NCBI GenBank assembly: GCA_964546955.1
Contig: CAZJLP010000059.1
Span: 1 to 30,548, forward strand
DNA: 30,548 nt
Source of the DNA: CAZJLP01 sp964546955
GTDB lineage: Bacteria; Verrucomicrobiota; Verrucomicrobiia; Opitutales; Opitutaceae
Direction: 5' to 3'
Shown: piece after piece, positions 24,294 through 30,548 of the stretch
How the letters are laid out: each line of letters starts with the position of its first letter
How positions within the stretch are numbered: position 1 is the stretch's first letter
Program-made: the position numbers and the translations under genes
The notes under the pieces: generated by a model
Seen by the model: only the letters and a program-made list of their open reading frames with translations
Database searches by the model: none
Told to the model about the DNA's origin: nothing

Positions 24294-25094
24294 ATGGCAG
24301 ACAAACTCACCGAGATCATGGCTTGGAAGCGGCAGGAAATCGCGCCGAAGGCGCGCGCCGTTACGGAAAGCGAGTTAGCCAGGCTGAATGAGTCGCTGCC
24401 CCGCCCTCCCTCCTTCGCCGCCGCCCTGACCCGCGCCGACCGTAAATTGGCCGTGATCGCGGAGATCAAGCGCCGCTCGCCGTCCGCCGGGGCGATCAAG
24501 GAAAACGCCTCCGCCACCGGTCAAGCGCTCGCCTATCAGGCGGCCGGCGCAAGCGCGCTTTCCGTGCTGACCGACGAAAAGTATTTTGGCGGTTCGCTCG
24601 ACGACTTGCGGGCAGTCGTGGCCCAATTTGGCGCAAAACCGCCTGCTCTTCCGTGCCTCCGGAAGGACTTCATGATACACGCCATCCAAATCGCGGAGGC
24701 GCGCGAGGCCGGAGCAAGCGCGATTCTCATCATTGTCCGAGCGCTGTCCGACGCAGAAATCAAAATGCTGTTCGATTGCTCCTTGGCCGCGGGGCTGGAC
24801 GCTCTGTTCGAAATTCACACCGAGGCCGAACTGGAACGCGCGCTTCGGCATGGGGCGAAGATTATCGGGGTCAACAACCGCGATCTGTCCGTTTTCACGA
24901 CCGACCTTGGCTTGAGCGAAAAACTGATCCCGCGTTTTCCGCGGGGAGTGATCGCGGTGAGCGAGAGCGGCATCTTCACCGGTGAGGACGCCTCCCGGGT
25001 CCACCGGGCCGGAGCTCACGCCGTCCTCGTCGGCGAGGCCCTCATGAAAGCGCCCGACCCCACGTCGCTGGTGGCCGCGTTTCGGCAGTCGTGA
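24294..25094 (+). CDS. trpC: Indole-3-glycerol phosphate synthase
   Basis: 266 residues from ATG at 24294; the frame is open further upstream but lies antisense to mazG. It closes the indole ring in tryptophan synthesis (carboxyphenylaminodeoxyribulose phosphate to indole-3-glycerol phosphate). The TIM barrel carries the catalytic set of the family: Glu57 and Lys59 (AEIKRRSPS), Lys124 (LRKDF), Glu173 (FEIHTE), Asn194/Asn195 (GVNNRDLSVF) and Ser225 (SESGI), plus a phosphate-binding HAVLVGEALM segment (242-251). It is single-domain, not fused to TrpF. No other trp gene is adjacent. A weak GCAGG lies just before the start. Confidence 0.96.
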   Translation: MADKLTEIMAWKRQEIAPKARAVTESELARLNESLPRPPSFAAALTRADRKLAVIAEIKRRSPSAGAIKENASATGQALAYQAAGASALSVLTDEKYFGGSLDDLRAVVAQFGAKPPALPCLRKDFMIHAIQIAEAREAGASAILIIVRALSDAEIKMLFDCSLAAGLDALFEIHTEAELERALRHGAKIIGVNNRDLSVFTTDLGLSEKLIPRFPRGVIAVSESGIFTGEDASRVHRAGAHAVLVGEALMKAPDPTSLVAAFRQS

Positions 25095-25161
25095 AGGCGC
25101 GGCGATCAGAGAAGGCGCACGATGTGGATCGTGGAACGGGGACTGCGGTTAATTCGTCATC

Positions 25162-25998
25162 ATGCCGCTGAGTCCTAGCGCGACGCGCGATCTGCTGGCC
25201 CAACTCGGGCACCAGCCAAAGCGCTTCCTCGGACAAAACTTCCTTGTCGATGGCAACATCGTCAGAAAATCCCTCGCTCTCGCCCACGTTTCCGACGCCG
25301 ACACCGTGGTCGAAATCGGCCCGGGCCTGGGCACTCTGACGGCCGCGTTGCTGGAGACAGGGGCCTCGGTCTGGGCCGTGGAAAAGGACCGACATCTTCA
25401 CCGGCATCTTTCCGAAACGTTGTTACCCCGTCATCCCGACACGCTCCATCTGCTCGAGGGAGACGCGGTTGAGCATCCGCTGGCGGGTCTCGCGGCCGTC
25501 AACGGCGGACGGAATCAGCTCTTCAAGGTGGTCGCGAATCTTCCGTACGCGATCTCGACCCCGTGGATGGACGCAGTGCTCAGCGGTCCCTTGCCCGCAC
25601 GAATGGTGCTCATGTTGCAACAGGAGGCCGCTCAGCGCTACGCGGCGCAGCCCGGCACAAAGCAGTTCAGCGCGATCTCCATCTTTCTTCAGGCTGCCTA
25701 CGACATCGCGCCCGGCCACCGCGTGGCAGCGGCCTGCTTCTACCCGCGTCCCGAGATCGAATCGTACCTGCTCCATCTGGTCAGAAAATCGACACCCTTC
25801 ATTTTTGCGCCCGAACAGAAATCGCTTCTTCGCGCCGTATTTCAGCAACGCCGAAAACAGATCGGTGCTCTACTGCGCGAACGCCTGCCGGACGGGGGCA
25901 AGGCATGGCTGGCCGACTTAGTGGGTGCTGGCCTCTCGCCTCAGTCCCGCCCGGAAGAGATCCCTGTGTCGCTCTGGATGCGCCTGCCGACAGAATGA
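25162..25998 (+). CDS. rsmA: 16S rRNA dimethyladenosine transferase (KsgA/RsmA)
   Basis: 278 residues; ATG at 25162. It dimethylates two adjacent adenosines in helix 45 of 16S rRNA during small-subunit assembly. Diagnostic elements: QPKRFLGQNFLVD (18-30), the SAM-binding EIGPGLGTLT (51-60), the acidic AVEKD (72-76), EGDAVEH (99-105) and the catalytic NLPYAIS (126-132; the usual family motif is NLPYNIS). The C-terminal helical domain includes FYPRPEIES, matching the family FxPxPxVxS. It lies 67 bases after trpC without a visible terminator. The 220 bases downstream (25999-26218) hold no feature I can support. Confidence 0.96.
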   Translation: MPLSPSATRDLLAQLGHQPKRFLGQNFLVDGNIVRKSLALAHVSDADTVVEIGPGLGTLTAALLETGASVWAVEKDRHLHRHLSETLLPRHPDTLHLLEGDAVEHPLAGLAAVNGGRNQLFKVVANLPYAISTPWMDAVLSGPLPARMVLMLQQEAAQRYAAQPGTKQFSAISIFLQAAYDIAPGHRVAAACFYPRPEIESYLLHLVRKSTPFIFAPEQKSLLRAVFQQRRKQIGALLRERLPDGGKAWLADLVGAGLSPQSRPEEIPVSLWMRLPTE

Positions 25999-26218
25999 GT
26001 GAGGGAATGGCTACTTTCGCCGTCGCGAGCTGAGCCAGCTTCACTGCCTCCTCGTCTTGGAGCCGGCCGTGGGGCCTACTTAAAAACCTTTCCAGCCGTC
26101 TGCCCGTCCGCCAGAAGTCGGGATTGCATGCCGGAGCCGTTCTTCAATCTTCAAACCCAGAACAGCCCTTTTTCTCCAGCTTGAAACGCCGCCGTAACGT
26201 GCTAGTGACACCCTTTCC

Positions 26219-26971
26219 ATGATTCTTCGCGCCCTACTTGCCCTGACCTCCCTCGCTGCACTGCTCGCGCCCATCGCACCGGCTTTCGCCCAAGACGATG
26301 CGGGTGAAGAGGCTACGATTCACGGCCAGATCTCTGGGAAGACCTATATCGCCCCGTCCGGCGCCTATCGTGTGGAGATTCCAGTTCTGCCGGAACTCGG
26401 TGGCGCCGTGACCGATACGCCGCACGAAGCAACCTTCCAGGACGACATCAACACGAACATTCGAATCTCTCACTTTCCGCTCGATGCGCAGCTGCGGTGG
26501 GAAAACGAGACCCGTGGCCGCAAGGAGTTCCTGATCTGGTTCTTCGCGAACGCCATTCAAGCCAAGTTCGAGCAGCTCTACCCGGGTGCCAAAATTGAAA
26601 GCGCCCGTTTCAATGCCGGGCTCCACGACGGCGCCCTCTTCACTTTCAACACGCTGCCGGGCGGTTCGGCCTTCGAGGAAAGGTCGTCGATCGGCGAAAA
26701 CGAGACGCCGGTCGTGGCCAAACGCGGGAATCTGCTTTTCGTCAAGAACGAGCACATCTACATCGTCAGCATCGAGCTCGCGGAGCGCGTCCTGGAGCGA
26801 TCCACGTACAAAAAAGCCTCGGCGGATGAGGACGAGATTCTGCGCGGCCGGCTGAGCGAACTACTGTCCAAAATGAGTTTTGCCGCCGCGAAGAAGCCAG
26901 CCCCCGCGAAGCCGGCTGCCGCTCCGAACAAAGCGCCGGCGGCACCCGCAGCGCCCTCGAAAGCAAAATAG
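26219..26971 (+). CDS. Secreted protein of unknown function with Ala/Pro/Lys-rich tail
   Basis: 250 residues; ATG at 26219. A typical signal peptide (1-24, cut after AFA) leads a globular region (about 30-215) with alternating strands and a WFFANAIQAKFEQLYPG helix (about 102-118). I recognise no family or active site. Residues about 218-250 are a low-complexity Ala/Pro/Lys tail, possibly interacting with cell-wall or nucleic acid polyanions. It is followed after 19 bases by a GlsB-like gene and then a lipoprotein gene, so a small envelope-related operon (26219-28026) is plausible. The start is preceded by ACCCTTTCC and no Shine-Dalgarno. Confidence 0.75.
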   Translation: MILRALLALTSLAALLAPIAPAFAQDDAGEEATIHGQISGKTYIAPSGAYRVEIPVLPELGGAVTDTPHEATFQDDINTNIRISHFPLDAQLRWENETRGRKEFLIWFFANAIQAKFEQLYPGAKIESARFNAGLHDGALFTFNTLPGGSAFEERSSIGENETPVVAKRGNLLFVKNEHIYIVSIELAERVLERSTYKKASADEDEILRGRLSELLSKMSFAAAKKPAPAKPAAAPNKAPAAPAAPSKAK

Positions 26972-26990
26972 CGCCGGCCCGCCTGCCTTT

Positions 26991-27239
26991 ATGTCGCCCC
27001 GCCATCTCGTCATCACACTTCTAATTGGCGCGTTGGCCGGCTGGTTGAGCGGCGTAGTGACAAAGGGCCGCGGTTTTGGGCCGCTTGGCAACGTGATCGT
27101 CGGGGTCATCGGAGCGCTCGTCGGTCACTTTCTTTTCGGGCTCATCGGGGTGGTCGCCACGGGCCTGGTCGGCCAATTTGTCTTCGCTCTGGCCGGGGCC
27201 CTCCTGTTTGTATACCTTCTCGGATTCATAAAACGTTAG
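26991..27239 (+). CDS. GlsB/YeaQ/YmgE-family small membrane protein
   Basis: 82 residues from ATG at 26991; the frame is open upstream but there overlaps the preceding gene. Three membrane helices fill the protein. The family pattern is clear: ITLLIGALAGWLSGVVTKG (8-26), the G-x-G-x-L-G-N-V-I-V-G-V-I-G-A motif (29-43) and the final GALLFVYLLGFIKR. This family, often annotated as transglycosylase-associated or general stress protein, is tied to envelope stress; no enzymatic activity is established. It lies 19 bases after the secreted-protein gene and 19 bases before the lipoprotein gene. Confidence 0.88.
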   Translation: MSPRHLVITLLIGALAGWLSGVVTKGRGFGPLGNVIVGVIGALVGHFLFGLIGVVATGLVGQFVFALAGALLFVYLLGFIKR

Positions 27240-27258
27240 TTCGCGGTTTCCTCCCCCT

Positions 27259-28026
27259 GTGAAACCCCCGTCGCACCGCTTCATCTTCCTAGCCGTTGCT
27301 TGCGCCTTCGCCTTTCTACTCGGCGGCTGCGTGTACGTGCGATTGCTCCAGTTGAAGAATCAACTGGCCGAGGCGGACAAACATTTCCAGATGGATGCCA
27401 CGAACGGTGTACGGATCGATTGCCTTCATCCGATCCTGTTCGGCGACGACGTTCGCTGGCTCGGCATCGAACCGGAAACGATCGGCGGGACGCCCGAAGC
27501 CGAGACCTGGCGAGTGAGGTGGATAAAAGAAACGCCCCCTGACGTAACCGAGACGACCATTTACGACGTGGAACTCGCCGCCGCCTTCACGAAGAAGAAA
27601 CTCAGCCAAGTCTATATCCCGGAAAAATACTTCGCCTTCTTTCCCAAGGATCTGTTCGTCAACCTGCTCCGGTCGACCGGCACCGCAAAGATCGACCGCA
27701 CCTCCCGGCAGGCCGACGTCAATGCTGGGGCCGATCCCGAGAAACCGGCCATCCCCATGCCGAAAATTTCCGAGATCGAAGGCATGCTAGGCGTACCAAC
27801 CGAGAAGAAGGTCGGAAAGCTGGAGATCACCTACCGGTACCGCTACAGAGCGGTGACAACGGTGGCGAAAGCGAAGCCGATCGAGGTGTCGTTCATTTTT
27901 GACGACAAAACCGGGAATCTCAGAAAACTCACCGGCAAACTGCCCAAGGGCGTGATCAACTACGACCTTTCCACCCCACCCTCAAAATCGCCGAAAAAAG
28001 AGAGCGGCGAGAAGTCCGACAAGTAG
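27259..28026 (+). CDS. Putative lipoprotein, function unknown
   Basis: 255 residues from GTG at 27259, the only start that gives a complete signal sequence: basic MKPPSHR, a hydrophobic core, and lipobox LGGC with Cys24 as the lipidation site. Residues 25-50 look helical and coiled (VRLLQLKNQLAEADKHFQ). A central alpha/beta region (about 55-230) follows, with a Lys/Ser-rich end. No family is recognised; no catalytic motif is seen. The GTG is preceded by TTTCCTCCCCCT with no Shine-Dalgarno. The gene ends 7 bases before the GNAT gene. Confidence 0.78.
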   Translation: MKPPSHRFIFLAVACAFAFLLGGCVYVRLLQLKNQLAEADKHFQMDATNGVRIDCLHPILFGDDVRWLGIEPETIGGTPEAETWRVRWIKETPPDVTETTIYDVELAAAFTKKKLSQVYIPEKYFAFFPKDLFVNLLRSTGTAKIDRTSRQADVNAGADPEKPAIPMPKISEIEGMLGVPTEKKVGKLEITYRYRYRAVTTVAKAKPIEVSFIFDDKTGNLRKLTGKLPKGVINYDLSTPPSKSPKKESGEKSDK

Positions 28027-28033
28027 GTCCGGT

Positions 28034-28531
28034 ATGCCCGAGCTTCGCGATGCTCTCCGCAGCGATCTGCCCGCGATTGTGGAGATCTACAATCGAACGA
28101 TTCCAAGTCGTATGGTCACCGCCGACACCGAGCCGGTGTCCGTGGCGAGCCGAGAAGGTTGGTTTGCAGCCCACAATCCGTTGACCCGGCCGCTTTGGGT
28201 GGTCGACGCGCCCGGCGGCGCCATTTCCGCCTGGCTGAGCTTCAATTCGTATTACGGACGCCCCGCCTACCAGCCCACGGCCGAAGTCAGTATCTATGTT
28301 GGCGAAGAACACCGGAAACGGGGTCTGGGACGCTGGCTGCTCTCCGAAGCCATCGCACGCGCACCGCGGCACGAAATCAAAACGCTCCTCGGCTTTATTT
28401 GGGCGCATAACACACCGAGCCTCCGGCTTTTCGAGGCCCTAAGCTTTTCGCAGTGGGGATTTTTGCCCCGCGTGGCCGTTATGGATGGGATCGAGCGCGA
28501 CCTGGTCATCGTCGGACGACGGGTCGATTGA
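28034..28531 (+). CDS. GNAT-family N-acetyltransferase (phosphinothricin acetyltransferase-like)
   Basis: 165 residues; ATG at 28034. GNAT enzymes move acetyl from acetyl-CoA to an amine. The N-terminal LRDALRSDLPAIVEIYNRTIPS (4-25) and VSIYVGEEHRKRGLGRWLLSEAI (85-107) match the PAT/YncA-like subgroup; RKRGLGRW is the acetyl-CoA pyrophosphate loop. The Trp/His/Asn segment FIWAHNTPSLRLFEALSF (about 121-138) is the usual motif B. Real substrates of this subgroup range from phosphinothricin to amino-acid analogues and cannot be called. It may be the last gene of the 26219-28531 run; the LacI-type gene follows after 91 bases. Confidence 0.88.
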   Translation: MPELRDALRSDLPAIVEIYNRTIPSRMVTADTEPVSVASREGWFAAHNPLTRPLWVVDAPGGAISAWLSFNSYYGRPAYQPTAEVSIYVGEEHRKRGLGRWLLSEAIARAPRHEIKTLLGFIWAHNTPSLRLFEALSFSQWGFLPRVAVMDGIERDLVIVGRRVD

Positions 28532-28622
28532 TCCTTCGGTCGCCCAGCGTCACTCGTCCCCTCGTTTTCCATTGTCCGCATCGCAGGATGCTTCATCGTG
28601 CAAATTCACTACCCTCCCCCCT

Positions 28623-29660
28623 TTGAAGAAAGACTACGTCACGATTAGCGATATCGCGACGCGCGCTGGCGTGACAACCGCGACCGTGTCGATGTGCCTG
28701 GCTAACAATCCCCGTATCTCCCTAGCGACGCGCGAACGGGTGAAAGCGATCGCGGGCGAATTGGGCTACCGCCCGAATCCCTACGTTTCTGCGCTCATGC
28801 GGACGCGCCGCTCTCGGCGCGCCTCGAACAACCAGCCCGTCCTCGCCTTGATCGGCTGTTTTGACTCTGCCGACGGGTGGCGCACCACCACGGCGACGAC
28901 TATTCGGCAGATGCGCGACGGCGCCATCGAACGCGCGACGGCGCGCGGCTACCAAACCCAGGACTTCTGGCTTTTTCAGGACGGGATGTCGCAGGACCGC
29001 TTCAGTCAAATGCTGCATACGCGCTCGATCACGGGCGCGCTGTTGGGCCCCTTGCCGGAAAACAACCCCCTGCCGGAATTAAAATGGGAGCATTTTTCTG
29101 TCGTTAGCCTGAGCACGCCGTTCCGCGACCGGGCCGTCACCACCGTTTGCAACGACCACCATCTCTCGTCCTTCCGAGCGGTCGAGGAGGCCCACCGCCT
29201 CGGCTACCGACGCCCGGGGCTGGTTCTGCTGGAGGCCCAGCATCACCGTCTCCTCGGTCGGTGGGAGTCCGGCTTTCTCATGGCTCAAAAAATGTTGCCC
29301 GAAATCGCGCGCACCGAGCCCCTGCTTGTTCAAGACTGGTCCGACAGCGCGAACGTGCTCCGCTGGATCAAACAACAAAAACTCGACGTAGTGATTAGTT
29401 CCAGCGGCGAACCCATCGCCCAGCTCCTCACGGCCAACGGCTACACCGTTCCAGGCGACCTCGGGTTGGTGGCGCTCGGCTGCCGCGAACTCGGTCACCG
29501 CTTCAGCGGACTTTACCAAAACGGACACTTGATCGGCGCCACCGCAGCCGACGTCCTGATCGGAATGATGGAACGCAACGAACGCGGACTCCCCGACCAA
29601 GCGACCTCCGTCATGGTCGAAAGCCGCTGGAACCCCGGGCAGACACTGCGGCCGCAGTGA
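28623..29660 (+). CDS. LacI-family transcriptional regulator
   Basis: 345 residues if TTG at 28623 starts translation. That places the conserved helix-turn-helix (VTISDIATRAGVTTATVSMCLANNP, 6-30, given here without gaps only by position) at the very N terminus, as normal for LacI. The earlier ATG at 28485 lies inside the GNAT gene and would add a non-conserved leader. A hinge-like segment (GELGYRPNPYVSALMRTRR) precedes a periplasmic-binding-protein-like sensor domain (about 72-340). LacI regulators usually respond to sugars, but no sugar gene is adjacent; the GH28 gene is 8 kb away. The start is preceded by a C-rich ACCCTCCCCCCT tract. Confidence 0.88.
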   Translation: MKKDYVTISDIATRAGVTTATVSMCLANNPRISLATRERVKAIAGELGYRPNPYVSALMRTRRSRRASNNQPVLALIGCFDSADGWRTTTATTIRQMRDGAIERATARGYQTQDFWLFQDGMSQDRFSQMLHTRSITGALLGPLPENNPLPELKWEHFSVVSLSTPFRDRAVTTVCNDHHLSSFRAVEEAHRLGYRRPGLVLLEAQHHRLLGRWESGFLMAQKMLPEIARTEPLLVQDWSDSANVLRWIKQQKLDVVISSSGEPIAQLLTANGYTVPGDLGLVALGCRELGHRFSGLYQNGHLIGATAADVLIGMMERNERGLPDQATSVMVESRWNPGQTLRPQ

Positions 29661-29682
29661 GCAGGCGCTGAGGAAGACGATA

Positions 29683-29790
29683 GTGGAAGGTAGAGGGTGA
29701 GGTCAGGACATCCGTCCCGCACCGCCACCCTACGCCTGCGTCTACCCTCTACTTTCCACCCTCTTTCCGCTACCCGCACCCTCTTTCCGT
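29683..29790. repeat. Inverted heptad repeat (TACCCTC type) between the LacI-type gene and ptrB
   Basis: The left arm (29683-29703) is three 7-base units related to GTAGAGG. The right arm (29743-29790) is seven units related to TACCCTC (one of 6 bases), starting TACCCTC then TACTTTC. The inner segments (29683-29699 and 29742-29760) are clearly complementary. The same heptad occurs at 9084-9188. It fills most of the 174-base gap, so a ptrB promoter would have to lie between it and 29835. Confidence 0.7.
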
Positions 29791-29834
29791 TATTGGCGTT
29801 TGCGGGACTACGCGCATCGTCTGCAGCAGCCGTG

Positions 29835-30548
29835 ATGAAACTTTTCGCCTGCCTCCTGTTTGCTGTTGTGCCTATTTCCTCTCTCTACGCCTCCTTCGAT
29901 TTGAAATCATCGCCTCCCGTCGCGAAAAAAATTCCCCGGGATGTCACCGTCCACGACGACAAACGAGTCGACGACTATTTCTGGCTGAGGGAGCAAAACG
30001 ATCCCGCCGTCCTCGACTACTTGAAGGCCGAAAATGCCTACACCGAGGCTGTCATGGGGCCCACCAAGCCCCTTCAGGAGAAGCTGTACCAGGAGATGGT
30101 GGCTCGCATCAAAGAAACGGACATCAGCGCGCCTGTGAAGAAAGGCCCGTTCGTCTACTACCATCGGACCGAACAGGGTAAACAGTATCCCATCCATTGT
30201 CGGAAAGGGACTACCCCCGATGCCGCCGAAGAGGTGCTCCTCGACGTCAACGCCTTGGCCGCCGGCGAAAAATTTATGGCGGTGGGGCACTTCGAAATCA
30301 GCGACAATGGCGAACGGCTCGCGTACACGACGGACAAGAATGGGCACCGCGACTACGAGGTGCACGTCAAGGACTTGAAAACCGGCGAAGCGGTGGCCCA
30401 GAAAATCGGCGCCGTCGCCGCGCTCGAATGGGCCGCCGACAACGACACCTTATACTACGTCAGGGAGGAACCGGGAACCAAACGTTCCTACCGGCTGGAA
30501 CGCTGGCAACTGTCCGAAGGACGAGGTGAAATCGTCTTCGAGGAGAAA
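29835..30548 (+). CDS. ptrB: Oligopeptidase B (S9A serine peptidase), N-terminal part
   Basis: 238 codons from ATG at 29835, open to the window edge. A hydrophobic N terminus (1 to about 19) suggests a signal peptide. Then comes the prolyl-oligopeptidase propeller start: DDYFWLREQNDPAVLDYLKAEN (about 46-67) followed by a segment including MGPTKPLQEKLYQEM and RIKETD. FVYYHRTEQGKQYPI and EEVLLDVN are further oligopeptidase B hallmarks. Family members of about 700 residues cleave peptides after Arg/Lys; the Ser-Asp-His triad lies in the C-terminal hydrolase domain, beyond the window. The first seven blades gate access to the active site. Confidence 0.92.
   Translation, partial: MKLFACLLFAVVPISSLYASFDLKSSPPVAKKIPRDVTVHDDKRVDDYFWLREQNDPAVLDYLKAENAYTEAVMGPTKPLQEKLYQEMVARIKETDISAPVKKGPFVYYHRTEQGKQYPIHCRKGTTPDAAEEVLLDVNALAAGEKFMAVGHFEISDNGERLAYTTDKNGHRDYEVHVKDLKTGEAVAQKIGAVAALEWAADNDTLYYVREEPGTKRSYRLERWQLSEGRGEIVFEEK

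Noticed and set aside
24218..24517. Longer N terminus for MazG
   Set aside because: The extension carries no MazG sequence, crosses the trpC start region on the other strand, and ATG at 24217 fits the family start.
28485..28622. ATG at 28485 as start of the LacI-type regulator
   Set aside because: It would add 46 non-conserved residues overlapping the GNAT gene; the helix-turn-helix normally begins the protein.

Overview
The window looks like a high-GC chromosome segment from a Gram-negative member of the Verrucomicrobiota, probably near Opitutales. This is an inference from gene content: a TolC-type outer-membrane channel, a TonB/TolA-like transducer, secreted beta-propeller and VCBS proteins, a multidomain GH28, LacI-family regulation, and several kinds of short palindromic intergenic repeat. 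No rRNA, tRNA, CRISPR array or clear insertion sequence was seen.

Left third (1-10530): a minus-strand run. Transcription passes from a TolC-like channel through maf, a TonB/TolA-like protein, an RluA-type pseudouridine synthase, a DAHP synthase, a PDZ-less trypsin-like protease and a DUF3352-like secreted protein to a long VCBS/FG-GAP protein cut by the window edge. Three junctions overlap by exactly 4 bases (ATGA or GTGA), which fixes starts and implies translational coupling: DAHP synthase/protease, DUF3352-like/VCBS, and TonB-like/pseudouridine synthase.

Middle (10684-20871): plus-strand genes nadE, hemL, a secreted S55 (SpoIVB-type) peptidase-like protein whose Ser and His halves appear in reverse order, a secreted beta-propeller protein, and a GH28-like pectinase homologue with carbohydrate-binding modules. 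The run closes with a strong intrinsic terminator at 20831-20871. A minus-strand group mazG-xerC-chrA (21236-24217) converges on it.

Right third (24294-30548): plus-strand trpC, rsmA, three small secreted or membrane proteins, a GNAT acetyltransferase, a LacI-family regulator and the start of oligopeptidase B.

Two window-wide signals stand out. First, at least four intergenic spots carry degenerate short-period repeats (7, 7, about 9 and 10 bases) arranged as inverted or direct pairs. One runs through a stop codon, one abuts the hemL start, and one fills the mazG/trpC divergent promoter gap. Second, hardly any start codon has a Shine-Dalgarno sequence; many are preceded by a C/T-rich tract. 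Most functions are confident; the secreted proteins of the left third and the 26-28 kb cluster are recognised only as families or not at all.
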